A stretch of 64,000 nucleotides of DNA, from NCBI GenBank assembly GCA_016110215.1, contig JADWQD010000014.1, positions 1,054,001 to 1,118,000 of the forward strand, read 5' to 3'. Positions 32,887 to 43,316 of this stretch are shown one piece after another; within the stretch, counting starts at the first letter, position 1, and the number at the start of each line of letters is the position of its first letter. Source of the stretch: Capronia americana (lineage: Eukaryota > Ascomycota > Eurotiomycetes > Chaetothyriales > Herpotrichiellaceae). The notes below the pieces were generated by a model. The model made no database searches and had not been told where the DNA came from. It saw only the letters and a program-made list of their open reading frames with translations. Both the position numbers and the translations under genes were made by a program.

Positions 32887-34721
32887 ATGAGCGCCGAGCG
32901 CCATTTCAGTACTGCCTCGCAGGCACATCGTAAATCTGTCGCAGAAGAGCCTGTGACCTCGGTGTTGGCTCCCAGCGAAGTTCCCGTCTTTGATCGCGAG
33001 TTGACAGCCGATGAAGAGGTTCTCGCTGCGCTTGGTTACAAGTACGTTTGAACTTGCGGCGCGCATCAAAGGAGATGTATGCTGATACGAGTGCAGACCA
33101 GAATTCAAGCGTGAATTCTCATTATGGACCTCGTTTTGCGTGTCCTTCGCCGTTCTGGGCCTGTTGCCGTCGTTCGCTTCGACCCTCTATTACGGCATGG
33201 GATATGCGGGAACACCTGGCATGGTGTGGGGATGGCTGATTGCCATGTCCTTCATCCAGTGCGTCGCTATGGGCATGGGTATGTCTGGACCCGACGCGGC
33301 ATCTCATGAACGTATCTGCTAACCCGCTACCAGCTGAGCTGTGTTCGTCGATGCCCACGTCGGGTGGTCTTTACTACGCCGCAGCAGTCCTCGCTCCTTC
33401 AGGCTACGGTCCTATAGCTGCCTGGATCACCGGCTGGTCCAATTGGCTGTGCCAGGTCACAGGCGCGCCTTCGGTCGACTATGCACTCGCCTCGATGATC
33501 CTTGCGGCTGGGTCGATCAACAACCCGGACTTTGTGCCCGAAAACTATCAAGTCTTCCTTCTGACCACGCTGATCATGATTCTGCACGCATGCATTTCGT
33601 CGATGCCGACACGCTGGATTGCGACGTTCAACTCGTACGGAAGTACCTTTAACATCATCGCCTTGGTGATCACGATCATCACAATCCCTGCCGCGACGAA
33701 CCGACCTTCCCAAGGACTGCCTCGCTTCACCAAGAGCAGCACAGTCTGGGGCAATTTCTACGAGGGCACGGATTACCCGAACGGCGTGGCCGTGCTCATG
33801 TCATTCATCGCCGTGATCTGGACCATGTCCGGCTACGATGCGCCCTTCCATCTGGCCGAGGAATGCAGCAATGCCAACATCGCCAGTCCTCGCGCCATTG
33901 TGCTGACCTCGGGGATTGGCGGATTGATGGGTTGGTTCCTGCAAATGGTCGTCGCTTACACGGTCATCAACATCGACGATGTGCTCGACTCGGACCTCGG
34001 CCAACCATGGGCGTCGTACTTGTTGCAGGTCCTGCCGAAGAGCACTGCTTTGGCCCTTCTCTCCATGACCATTGTGTGCGGCTTCTCCATGGGTCAAGGA
34101 TGCATGGTCGCAGCATCGCGAGTCACCTTCGCCTACGCCCGCGACGGCTGCTTCCCTTTCTCACGGTATTGGGCTCAAGTCAATCCCATCACCAAAACGC
34201 CGGTCAACGCCGTCTGGTTCAACGCCGTCATCGGCATTCTCTTGACCCTGCTCCTCTTCGGTGGCGAGGCATCCATCGGGGCTATTTTCAGCGTCGGTGC
34301 CATTGCGGCTTTCGTCGCTTTCACCATCCCCATCACCATCCGAACGTTCTTTGTCGGCAGCCGGTTCCGCCGCGGACCGTGGCACCTGGGCAAGTTCTCG
34401 TATCCCATCGGTGTGGCATCAACCTGCTTCACCGCGGTGATGATCCCGATCCTCTGCCTTCCCAGCGTGACCGGCAAGGACCTAGATGCCTCGCTGATGA
34501 ACTGGACATGCTTGGTGTGGGGCGGTCCGATGTTGGGGGCTCTGGTGTGGTGGGTCGTGGACGCGCACAAGTGGTTCACGGGCCCGAAAGTCAACATCCA
34601 GCACATGATGCTCGGGCAGGGAGAGAATATCATCGAGGGCAAGGACCAGGGGTCGGATTCGGGCAGTGGAATCTCTCCGGCCGTTCTGATTGATGCGGAC
34701 AAGGCCGATACGAAGGTGTGA
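32887..34721 (+). CDS. APC-superfamily amino acid/choline-type permease (GABA permease-like)
   Basis: Three exons (32887-33041, 33097-33278, 33334-34721) join in frame to 574 aa. Both introns are 55 nt (GTACGT and GTATGT donors, CTGAT and CTAAC branch regions, CAG acceptors). The start MSAERHFSTASQ has a cytosolic N-terminus, then ALGYKPEFKREFSLW, typical of fungal GABA/choline/polyamine permeases. About 12 hydrophobic segments follow, with MAELCSSMPTSGGLYYA after TM2, YDAPFHLAEECSNA (the conserved loop of this subfamily) and FAYARDGCFPFSR. Expected role: proton-coupled uptake of amino acids, GABA or quaternary amines at the plasma membrane. The substrate cannot be told from sequence. The next gene codes for a secreted carboxypeptidase. 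Confidence 0.88.
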
Positions 34722-35932
34722 GGGAGGACGGGCGATGCGCCCGGGAGCGTTTTTAACGAGATTGAAATCTTTGGGGGGCGGGAGGAGCCCTTGAATACCC
34801 CGCGAGTTGACCTGCTTGTTTCTCTACTGCAGATGGTAATTTGGATCAAAGGGCTTCCAGAGTCTTGCCTCGAATTCTGGTCCAATGAATCCGCATGTTA
34901 CAGTAAATCATTCATTTCAGCCGCTCGCAGACCAAGCCACATCTAATTTCGACCTCGTGCTGCAGGGCCCTTCGAAGGCGCTTCCTCTTCAGCTGCACGC
35001 CTGTACGGGCCTTGCGTCAGCCGGGAGGGACCGTAGAAGATGGTAAAAAGTACCGCCCGAGCTTCGCCTTCCGATTGGCGACGTCGGTGTGGCCAGGCTG
35101 ATTGCTTCCAGAAAACTTCGAAAAGTTACTACTCGCACACGAGCACAGATTGCGCACGGCATCCGTGCGGCAAATTGTAGAGACATCAACCGAGTTGTAT
35201 TGGAGCACTGGAGACTGGATGGCTGGGGCAATCTACCCACTTTGCCAATGGCGAAGCTGTTCCCTCACCGGCGTGATAAGCTTCGAAAAGCTTTGACCAG
35301 ATGCATCCCAACAGGTTTAGGACACGCCTTGTACTGACCCGCTAACATCCGGGGATTTCCACCGCCCAGTCTGCTGCTTCCCTCCAGTCCGCAGGTCACG
35401 AGACAGGATACAGTTGCATGAGAGCGTCAGTGCGTATCTCTTGCACCCCTCGCCATCCAAATTGCGCTACCAGAGGGGCAATCCACACAGGAGCTGGAGG
35501 AGCTACCTACAGTTACATCAACGAGCATGCCTCGGCCACTGCCTGGAGCCTGGAGAATCCTTTACGATCGACGACCTGCTTCAAGAGGCAACGATCCTCC
35601 GGCCATCCTCCACTTTCCCCCACAACTCAAGCAAGATGAAGCTTTATCAAGCACCTGCAAGCAGGCACCGTCAGGACCAGCGCTATCTCAATTGACGATG
35701 CAACCTTCCTATCGAGAGCTATCTTGCACCACCACCCAGTCTCCGTACGTCATGAAGAAAGCTTGCCAGTCACAGCGCACAGATCTGCTGTGCCAGGGCC
35801 GAAAGGTAGCTCAAGGCAAGTTCGGTCCGCGGCCACGATGCGGCCGTCCCATAAATACAAGCTGTGTGTCGCGGTGCCACCAAAGTTCTCTTCTCTGTTC
35901 CCTCTGCGCGTGTCCCGGAGCTTCAGGCAATC
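34722..35932. other. Intergenic region, no gene seen
   Basis: Promoter side of the carboxypeptidase gene. Several short frames on both strands show no recognisable content. Confidence 0.45.
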
Positions 35933-37799
35933 ATGCATTTCTCCACCGTTTTGACGGCGTCGTTGGCGGCTGGCGCTCTCGCGCAGTCTGTCTCGGTCTC
36001 CAACCCGCACAAGAGAGCGAAGAAGGTGATCAAGCGAGCTCCGTTGCAGCGTGAGCACCTGCCTCTGGCGAAGCGACAATCGTCAAGCTACCTGACGCCG
36101 CAGACCGAGCGTGAGTGTGTCCCTTTGCGATTCCGCTACAGCCCAGCGGAGGAACTGACAAGAGCACAGCGTTCGAGGTCAACGGCACCGGTATTCCCGA
36201 AGTCAACTTCGACATTGGCGAGTCGTACGCCGGCACACTGTCCATCGACGGCAATACCACCAACGAGAATCAGCTCTTCTTCTGGTTCTTCCCCTCCGAC
36301 AACCCAGACGCGTCGGATGAGATCACCATCTGGTTGAACGGCGGCCCCGGCTGCAGCTCGCTGGATGGCCTGCTCCAAGAACATGGCCCCTTCCTCTGGC
36401 AGAGCGGCACCTACGCGCCCCAACGCAACCAGTTCTCCTTCACCAACCTGACCAACATGGTGTACGTCGACCAGCCCATCGGCACAGGCTTCTCCCCCGC
36501 TGCAGACGGCGCGCCCGGGAAGATCAAGAACGAAACCGATGTGGCCCGGCAGTTCGCGGGCTTCTGGAAGAACTTCATGACGACCTTCAACATGACGGGC
36601 CGCAAGGTCTACTTCACCGGCGAGTCATATGCAGGCATGTACATCCCGTACATTGCCAGCTATTTCATCGACCAGAACAACACCGACTACTACAACGTAG
36701 CGGGGATCCAAATCAACGACCCGAGTATCGGACTTGACTCGGTCCTGACCGAAGGTAAGCTTCGAAAGTGTGGGGGTTACCACTGAGCTGTTCTGACTGA
36801 TTTGCTGTAGTCCCGGCTGTGACACACCTGAACAACTATGCCAATATTTTCGGCCTCAACCAGACCTTCATGAACGCAATCAACAAGAGGGCTCACGACT
36901 GCGGGTTCCCCCAGTATATGGACAATGCATTGACCTTCCCGCCAAAGGGCAAGTTCAAGGAACCTGTCAATTCCACCAACGACAGTAAGTGACGAGCGGA
37001 AGGGAACAAGAGACGGCTCATGCTAACGATCCTACAGACTGCTTTGTCTGGGAAGACATCATCGCCGCGGCCATCTACGTCAACCCGTGCTTCAACTTCT
37101 ACCACTTGACTGGTGAGTCTCAGCTTCGTGCACCGCTAGAGTCTTTTTATATATACCTAACCATCCCCAGACTTCTGCCCCTTTCTCAACGACGAACTCG
37201 GCTTCCCCTCCGAAGGCGACGGGCCCAACAACTACTTCAACCGCACCGACGTGCAACAGGCCGTGCATGCGCCACCCACATCATACGCCATCTGCGGCGA
37301 CCCGGAGCTCTTCCCCAAAGGAGATCCGTCGGCGCCCTCGTCCTTCAGCGCGCTCCCCCACGTGATCGAACACACCAACAACGTCATCGTCGGGTCCGGC
37401 CTGCTCGACTACCTCCTCCTCACCAACGGCACGCTCATGACGCTCAACAACATGACGTGGAACGGCAAGCAGGGCTTCCAGACCAAACCCTCGGGCCAGT
37501 TCTACGTGCCCTACAACCCGACCATCGGGTATGCCTTTTACGAAACCTTCACCCAGGGCAACATCCCCGAAGTCGCTGTCGGCTTGGTCGCCGGTGGAGG
37601 CATCATGGGCACGACCCACACCGAGAGAGGTCTCACGTGGGTGACTGTCGACCTGGCCGGGCATGAGATTCCCCAGTACGTGCCCGGTGCGAGTTATCGG
37701 CAGTTGGAGTTCCTGTTGGGCCGGATCAAGAGCCTGACGCAGATTGATCCGCATTTCACCACCCAGAGCGGGAATTACTCTGGAAGCTCACCTCTGTAA
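35933..37799 (+). CDS. Secreted serine carboxypeptidase, S10 family
   Basis: Five exons (35933-36110, 36170-36754, 36811-36984, 37038-37112, 37171-37799) join in frame to 546 aa. The four introns are 53-59 nt, each GT...AG. A signal peptide (MHFSTVLTASLAAGALA) is followed by a propeptide ending in a Kex2-type KR site (LPLAKRQSSS). Motifs: WLNGGPGCSSLDG (oxyanion and substrate pocket), VDQPIGTGFS, FTGESYAGMYIPY with the catalytic Ser, Asp in VGSGLLDYLL, and His in LAGHEIPQY. There are many N-glycosylation sequons. Known role: release of C-terminal residues from peptides in acidic, extracellular or vacuolar conditions. The presence of a Kex2 site and no membrane anchor favours secretion. Together with the upstream permease it fits peptide or amino acid scavenging, which is inference. 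Confidence 0.93.
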
Positions 37800-37978
37800 G
37801 CGTGTGGTAGTGGCGGAGATACTGAGAATTATATTACCCGACGAGGCGATGGGATGGGATCCAGATGATGAGAATAATATATTTCTATACATGAGAGAAA
37901 GACCATGACCTTCAAAGATAATTCTGTTTAGTCTCACTTACGTAGAAAGAGTAGAGGTGATTTCAAGTTCGAAACAGA

Positions 37979-38035
37979 CTCGACACTCGACACTCGGAAC
38001 TCGACACTCGAGACGCGAGACGTGAGACGTGAGGC
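37979..38035. repeat. Imperfect tandem repeat of about 8-10 bp (CGACACTCG type)
   Basis: Repeated CGACACTCG-like units grade into GAGACGTGA-like units downstream of the carboxypeptidase gene. This is local simple-sequence expansion. Confidence 0.6.
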
Positions 38036-38332
38036 CGTGCAGCCGAGATTGGGATTATATACGAGGTACATCGTCTTGTAGTCCATAGGGTAGATACTAG
38101 TAAGGAGCCTACCGTCCCCATGCGAGCAGCGGATTAATCAGTGATAATGATGTAACCCGTCCAGCCCATGCCACTGTAGTACGGAGGAGTAGGGGACGCT
38201 GGAAAAACCAGTGACAATTAACCCACGTGTTGCCCTGCTCGAATCGCAGTACAGAGTACACAGTACGTTGTACGGGAGACGAGTGGTGGAGTACGGGTAC
38301 TTCGTGAAGAGTCTCTTTATCCTACGGAGGAT

Positions 38333-38345
38333 CGGGCCACGGCCG
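38333..38345. promoter_or_regulatory. Candidate Zn(2)Cys(6) site CGG-N7-CCG upstream of amidase
   Basis: CGG GCCACGG CCG lies about 290 bp before the amidase ATG. It has the same 13-bp architecture as sites upstream of the permease and racemase-like genes. Binding is inferred. Confidence 0.4.
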
Positions 38346-38449
38346 AAATCCCTCTAGACGCGGAAGAGCAGAGTATCGGAGTTGTCCCGACGGAGCACAC
38401 ACACAAATACGGTAGTCATGCGTGCATACATACATAGACTTTGACAAGT

Positions 38450-38464
38450 CGTGTTGATAACACG
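38450..38464. promoter_or_regulatory. Inverted repeat CGTGTT-GAT-AACACG containing a GATA site
   Basis: A perfect 6-bp inverted repeat with a 3-bp loop carries TGATAA, which fits the HGATAR consensus of AreA/Nit2 nitrogen regulators. It is 172 bp upstream of the amidase ATG. Confidence 0.4.
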
Positions 38465-38635
38465 AGGAGAGAAGACAAGACGATATGACTATAGGATATC
38501 CTAATCTAATTAATCGATTCGATTCTCTGTACCTAGGTATCCTATGCTCCGCATAACCTATCCTATTGTATTCTGCGAAGCACACACCACCAACCCATCT
38601 TTCGTGGCTAGGATACCGCCCCTAGCTACTGTAAC

Positions 38636-40084
38636 ATGAACCCGACCTCGACGTCGCTGTCGCTGTCGTCGAAAATCAACCTCGACGTGGTGGACCTGCG
38701 CGCGGATTATGCCGCCCGGAGAGTCTCGCCCGTAGACGTCGTGCGACACGTCTACGAGAGGATAACCACCTACCCCGACCCGGCGGTCTGGATCTACCTC
38801 GTCCCGCAGGAGGAAGCACTACGACGCGCCGAACAACTAGTAGCCACGCACAAGTACAAGGATGACGAGAGCGCAGAGTCACCGCTCCCCCCACTGTTCG
38901 GCATCCCCTTCTCGGTCAAAGATTCCATCGACATTGCAGGCCTGCCCACCACGCTCGCCTGCCCGACGTTTGCGTACACAGCGACGCAGACAGCGCCCGT
39001 GATCGCCCGCCTCCTCGCCGCGGGGGCCATCCTCGTCGGCAAGACGAACCTCGACCAGTTCGCCACGGGCCTCGCGGGCGTGCGGTCCCCGCACGGCGCG
39101 CCGCGCTGCGTGCACGACGCGGCGTACATTTCCGGGGGCAGTTCGTCCGGCTCGGCCGTCAGCGTGGCCGCCGCGCTGGTCTCGTTCACCGTGTGTACGG
39201 ATACCGGGGGGAGCACGCGCGTTCCCGCGGCGCTGAACGGCATCGTCGGTCTGAAACCCTCGCTCGGCACTGTGAGTAATGTGGGCGTCGTGCCTGCGTG
39301 TCGGAATATCGATTGCGTGTGCGTCATGGCGAGGACGGTGCGTGATGTGCGTCAAGTGTGGCATGTGATGAGGGCGTTTGATGAGCGGGATATCTTTGCG
39401 CGGCAACATTTGCCGCCCTGGCCGCCGTGGCGGGATCCCGTGCGCTTTGCGTTCCCGCCGGCAGACGAGATCCGCGGCTTCCTGGCGCCCGCGTATGCGG
39501 AGATGTTTGGGAAGGTGGTCGCCGCGCTGAGGAATCAGGGCAGTGAATCGTGGTGCGTCGAAGCTTCCGCCTCATTCGACTACACCCCCTTCGCGGCCGC
39601 GAACCAGATGCTGCACGACTCGTCCATCATGGCCCAACGCCTCCTGGCCTTCGAGCCGTACATCCAGACGCACGGCCTGGGGTCGCTGGACCCGGCCATC
39701 GCGCAGACCTTCCGAAATGGCATGGCCAAGAACTTCAGCGCCACGCGGGCGTACGACGACATCTTCACGCTGGCCGCGCACAAGCGCGCCGCGGAGGTGC
39801 AGTTCCGCGACCACATTGACGTGCTGGTCGTGCCCAGCACGGTCGACCACTTCACCGTGGCGCAGCTGGCGGAGGAGCCGATGGTGCGGAATGCCGCGAT
39901 GGGCAGGTTTGCGCATTTCGTCAATCTCCTTGATTTGGCCGCTGTGAGTGTGCCTGTGGGGTGGTGGGTTGGGGGGAATGGGAAGAGATTGCCCTTTGGG
40001 GTGACGGTGGTAGGGCAGGCTGGGAAGGATGAGGAACTCATGAAGTTCGGGGAGAAGATCATGGAGATGATGGCGGTGTCATGA
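38636..40084 (+). CDS. Amidase-signature hydrolase
   Basis: A single exon of 482 aa. The amidase-signature core is clear: GIPFSVKDSIDIAGLPTT carries the catalytic Lys, GKTNLDQFATGLAGVRS follows, and AYISGGSSSGSAVSV plus TDTGGSTRVPAAL carry the Ser-cisSer-Lys triad residues. The sequence around GKTNLDQFATGLAGVRSPHG is the type seen in allophanate hydrolase and related small-amide or ureido hydrolases, but there is no C-terminal allophanate-hydrolase second domain. No signal peptide, so it is cytosolic. Reaction: hydrolysis of a C-N amide bond, probably releasing ammonia; the substrate is unknown. It heads the candidate catabolic cluster with the NCS1 permease, a racemase-like enzyme and a Zn cluster regulator. 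GC content in this gene is high compared with its flanks. Confidence 0.9.
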   Translation: MNPTSTSLSLSSKINLDVVDLRADYAARRVSPVDVVRHVYERITTYPDPAVWIYLVPQEEALRRAEQLVATHKYKDDESAESPLPPLFGIPFSVKDSIDIAGLPTTLACPTFAYTATQTAPVIARLLAAGAILVGKTNLDQFATGLAGVRSPHGAPRCVHDAAYISGGSSSGSAVSVAAALVSFTVCTDTGGSTRVPAALNGIVGLKPSLGTVSNVGVVPACRNIDCVCVMARTVRDVRQVWHVMRAFDERDIFARQHLPPWPPWRDPVRFAFPPADEIRGFLAPAYAEMFGKVVAALRNQGSESWCVEASASFDYTPFAAANQMLHDSSIMAQRLLAFEPYIQTHGLGSLDPAIAQTFRNGMAKNFSATRAYDDIFTLAAHKRAAEVQFRDHIDVLVVPSTVDHFTVAQLAEEPMVRNAAMGRFAHFVNLLDLAAVSVPVGWWVGGNGKRLPFGVTVVGQAGKDEELMKFGEKIMEMMAVS

Positions 40085-40760
40085 TGAGGGAGGGAGTCGT
40101 GGTTTTCGCAGGAGATAAAATAGGTCGAGGTGTCTAGACATACGAGGTCGAAGTAGATAATACCTAGTGAGCTAGGTCATCCAAGGTCAGGTCAAGGTCA
40201 GGCCATCCATTCAGCATATGCATGGATGTGCGCGTGCGTGTGCGTGTGTGATGTGTCTACAACGCTCTGTTCGAGGCGTCGAAACGAGGCAAAGCTTGAA
40301 CTTGTCGCACCGGTATCTGCACCACTTTCCATCTTGTCCATTGGGATGGTCAGGCACCACGGGTTCGAAAGGAGCATGCATGTGAAAATCAAATTGAACT
40401 AGACCGAATCTAACCAAATACCCATTCAAAGGTTCAGTAATATCAGGAGAGACAGTGTGTTCAGCTCAGCTCAGTTCCGTGTGTTACGATTACAATAGAT
40501 GGTGGACGATCGATCATGATCATCGGCCACGGCGTCATATAATGAGGGACAAATGGAAGGACTCGGGAATCCTAGGATATAGTCAAGGACGTGATGATGT
40601 GGTTTTTATGGTCCGATTCTCTTATTCACACACACAGCACGCACCGTGTAGGCAGTATAAGAAACCACAACCAGGAAAGGTAACCTATAACTACTATCCA
40701 TAAGGCAAGGCTTCTCACTCCACATAACATATCTCCATCCTCCGTGTGCAACCTCCCCCA
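40085..40760. other. Intergenic region between convergent amidase and NCS1 permease
   Basis: Shared 3' flank with a GT-rich microsatellite near 40230-40252. No gene is seen. Confidence 0.5.
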
Positions 40761-42455
40761 CTAAGCCATATTGCTCACAAGTTGAGCATTGACCTGGCCA
40801 TCAAATCCCTTCTTCTCATTCCCAGTGTTCTCGCCATCATTCTCGCTTCGGCCGTCATCGCCACCGCTTGGGAGCATACCCGTGGTGACCTCGGGATCGA
40901 GGCCGTCTATCAAATAGAGCTTTCCCAAATCTTCATCGTTGGTTCGGACAGGAACAGGTGAGGCGGTCGTCAGGGCCAGGTATAACAACCCCGAGAATGT
41001 GACCACGAGGACGTAGTTCCAGGAATACAAGTTCAGAATGCCTTTGTTGGTGATGTTGACACCCATGGTCTGGAGCATGCCTGGAAACAAGGGACCCAGT
41101 GCCACGAACCAGGCCACAAAAGCGCGCCAGTTGAAGCCGTGGCTGTACCAGTATATCCCGTGCGGCTTGAAGATGTGGGAGATGTTGATACCATAGCCAC
41201 GGCGAACCCAGAAGTAGTCGGTCATCATGACGCCCGTTGTCGCTCCCAAAAAGAGAGTATATGCACCCATGAAAGCCAGGAATGTAGTGGCCTTGGCTTG
41301 GATCTGCCACGGACAGATGGCGAATCCAATAACCGCGCAAATAAACTGGCCTCGACGGATATTGATGTATTTGGGGAATAGGCCCGTTAGGTCGTTGGCA
41401 AAGGGGATGGAGTTTCCGGTAACGTTGGTCATAATGTTGAAGAAGACAAATAAGGCCCCGGCCAGGAATTTCCCTCCCCGCGCTTCGAAGTTGTTGATGG
41501 TAACAAGAGGGTTCCACTGAACCTCACCGTAGACCACAGACGACGCCACGGCCATTGTGCATCCAAGGAGCTCGGTCAACGTGACGAACACGGGAAGAGC
41601 GAAGAGCTGGGTCAGGTAGGCGGCCTTGTCGCTCTTCGAGTGTCGAGAGATATCCATGATATTGACGGCAAAGGTGGCGTTCCCAGAGATGGCGGCATTG
41701 ACGCAGATACCGAAGAGATACCCGACACTCATGCCATTGGTGGGAAGACTCGGTTTCGTCCAGATTGCAGGCCATCCTCTCGCAGCGGTGATCGACCAGG
41801 TAAATAGAGCGGTCCAGTACAGTGGCACTAGAATGCTCTTTATCACGAACAAAAACCGCAGTGTTCGGATCGGTAGGTAAAGGAACGGGAGCGATACAAG
41901 CCAGAATATCACAAAGCAGAGTAGCTGTTGTGCGGTAATGTTGGCGGATGCTGGAAAGGCGTGGACCCTCCAGTGAGCGAAGGAGGGCCAGATGGCGGTG
42001 ATGCACGCCTGGACTGCTTGACCGGCGAGACTCGTCTGGATCCCGTAATAGATGAGGCAAGGGACGGCGCGAACAACCATTGCCCACTTAGAACCCCAGA
42101 GCCCAAACGAAGCCCGGACGACGCCAGGGAAATTCAACCCTAGAGTGCTTCCCAGGTATCCTGAGGCCGCGCATGGGATGGAAACGATGATATTGCCTAG
42201 AAGACAGGCGACGACGCACAATCCTGGATTGAGCCCAAGGGAAAACGCGGAGCTGGATACCTGTAGCTGGGCCGCGTTAAATCCTTCGGCGATCCAGAAG
42301 AGGCCCATCTGGTACCATTGATACGTGCGGTCTTTGCGCTTGATGGGGTCCATGTCTTCATTGGTGTAGGCGACAGCGTCTGCGTCGTCGGCTCCAAAGG
42401 AACCGGGCTTTGGTTTGAGAACCACATAGTCTTCCCAGAAGTGCTTGAAGTCCAT
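40761..42455 (-). CDS. NCS1-family nucleobase/allantoin/hydantoin-type permease
   Basis: A single exon of 564 aa starting MDFKHFWEDYVVLKPKPGSF. The soluble N-terminus is followed by the NCS1 signatures: NEDMDPIKRKDRTYQWYQMG, then GLFWIAEGFNAAQLQVSSS (TM1) and LGNIIVSIPCAASGYLGSTL (TM2). FPGVVRASFGLWGSKWAMVVRA follows, then AAISGNATFAVNIMDISR. Late segments include FVFFNIMTNVTGNSIPFAND, FICAVIGFAICPWQ and MMTDYFWVRRG. About 12 membrane segments. Family role: proton or cation symport of uracil, allantoin, hydantoins, nucleosides or cofactors at the plasma membrane. The subfamily is the fungal Fur type, and the substrate is not determinable here. It probably supplies the substrate for the neighbouring amidase and racemase-like enzymes. 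Its promoter holds two identical CGG-N7-CCG motifs and two GATAAG sites. Confidence 0.9.
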   Translation of the reverse strand: MDFKHFWEDYVVLKPKPGSFGADDADAVAYTNEDMDPIKRKDRTYQWYQMGLFWIAEGFNAAQLQVSSSAFSLGLNPGLCVVACLLGNIIVSIPCAASGYLGSTLGLNFPGVVRASFGLWGSKWAMVVRAVPCLIYYGIQTSLAGQAVQACITAIWPSFAHWRVHAFPASANITAQQLLCFVIFWLVSLPFLYLPIRTLRFLFVIKSILVPLYWTALFTWSITAARGWPAIWTKPSLPTNGMSVGYLFGICVNAAISGNATFAVNIMDISRHSKSDKAAYLTQLFALPVFVTLTELLGCTMAVASSVVYGEVQWNPLVTINNFEARGGKFLAGALFVFFNIMTNVTGNSIPFANDLTGLFPKYINIRRGQFICAVIGFAICPWQIQAKATTFLAFMGAYTLFLGATTGVMMTDYFWVRRGYGINISHIFKPHGIYWYSHGFNWRAFVAWFVALGPLFPGMLQTMGVNITNKGILNLYSWNYVLVVTFSGLLYLALTTASPVPVRTNDEDLGKLYLIDGLDPEVTTGMLPSGGDDGRSENDGENTGNEKKGFDGQVNAQLVSNMA

Positions 42456-42659
42456 TGTGCTAGAGGTGAGAGTCGGTATTATTGTAGGATGCTGGAACCC
42501 TCGTCAATGTAGTTGTTGAATGTTTCGATGGATTGATGTCATCAAGTCGATCTGTTCCATGCCTTGTCGCACTGGCGTTCTTTTATATTCCCGAGGCGGC
42601 CGTGAGAGACCGACAACAGACAGAAATACAATGGCTTCATCCTCATATCGCAATCGAGT

Positions 42660-42679
42660 CTGTCGGAACATCTCCGACA
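42660..42679. promoter_or_regulatory. Candidate Zn(2)Cys(6) site, copy 1, permease promoter
   Basis: CTGTCGGAACATCTCCGACA contains CGG-N7-CCG with flanking GT/AC symmetry (TGTCGG...CCGACA). It lies about 205 bp upstream of the permease ATG. Confidence 0.5.
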
Positions 42680-42766
42680 ATGCGGAGATCGGGAGTGTTG
42701 AACGGGAGCGCCTTGTTTGAACGCCATGGTTGTGAATTGATATGAGTAGGTAGGTAGCTGCTGTGT

Positions 42767-42852
42767 TGATAAGAAAAGTTGTTGTTCAACAGGGCGAATA
42801 AGATCAACTTCAGATTCTAACTGTGTTTCCGAGGTCAGTTGCAAGAGATAAG
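42767..42852. promoter_or_regulatory. Two HGATAR sites (TGATAAG, AGATAAG)
   Basis: TGATAAG at 42767-42773 and AGATAAG at 42846-42852, both matching the consensus of nitrogen-regulatory GATA factors, lie between the two palindromes of the permease promoter. Confidence 0.4.
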
Positions 42853-42944
42853 GAGGCCCCTAATTCAGAGAATACGAAGTGGCGGTCCAATCGCGAATTC
42901 CTTGATCCGTTCAGCGAGGAATCACAGCAGATAATGAGAGATGG

Positions 42945-42962
42945 CTGTCGGAACATCTCCGA
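42945..42962. promoter_or_regulatory. Candidate Zn(2)Cys(6) site, copy 2, permease promoter
   Basis: CTGTCGGAACATCTCCGA repeats 18 bases of the site at 42660 exactly, 285 bp further upstream, again with CGG-N7-CCG. Confidence 0.5.
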
Positions 42963-43316
42963 AAATCCCGAGAAGGCTTGAGAACGAACGCGTCAATTGT
43001 CGGTTGCAGTTGTCATGATTGAGTGTGTGAACAACTCGCTGTGACTCGATTCTGAGGACATGGTGAATTCAGTTACAGAGGACTCCCATGTCTCGCCTAT
43101 GACGTCCTTGGCGGCGTCATTACAGACTCTCCGGGTCACCACCCCAGCCACATTGGTTATCGGCTCAATAAAAGAGATCTCACAGAAGTCGAGCAGACCA
43201 CATAGAGTATGGACCGCTCACTCCATGGCCGGGTGGATGGATACAGCAGGTTCGAAACCTCCCGTTCCGGCGGAAGCGTCCAAGAGTCTATTCATGTTCA
43301 ATTTCGCATCTGGCGA

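Larger units (their letters stand above)
37800..38635. other. Amidase promoter region with simple repeats
   Basis: It holds an imperfect short tandem repeat (37979-38035), a CGG-N7-CCG palindrome (38333) and an inverted repeat with a GATA core (38450). No gene is seen. Confidence 0.5.
42456..43316. other. NCS1 permease promoter region
   Basis: An 861-bp interval between the permease start and the 3' end of the racemase-like gene. It contains the duplicated palindrome and GATA sites listed separately, and no gene. Confidence 0.5.

Noticed and set aside
33863..34693. Second plus-strand frame of 276 codons in the APC permease
   Set aside because: Shifted-frame shadow, His/Arg-rich, with no hydrophobic segments; the permease frame is clear.
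43244..43262. GGTTCGAA T-loop-like sequence suggesting a tRNA
   Set aside because: No matching acceptor, D-arm or anticodon stem could be built around it; the same holds for GGTTCGAA near 40369.
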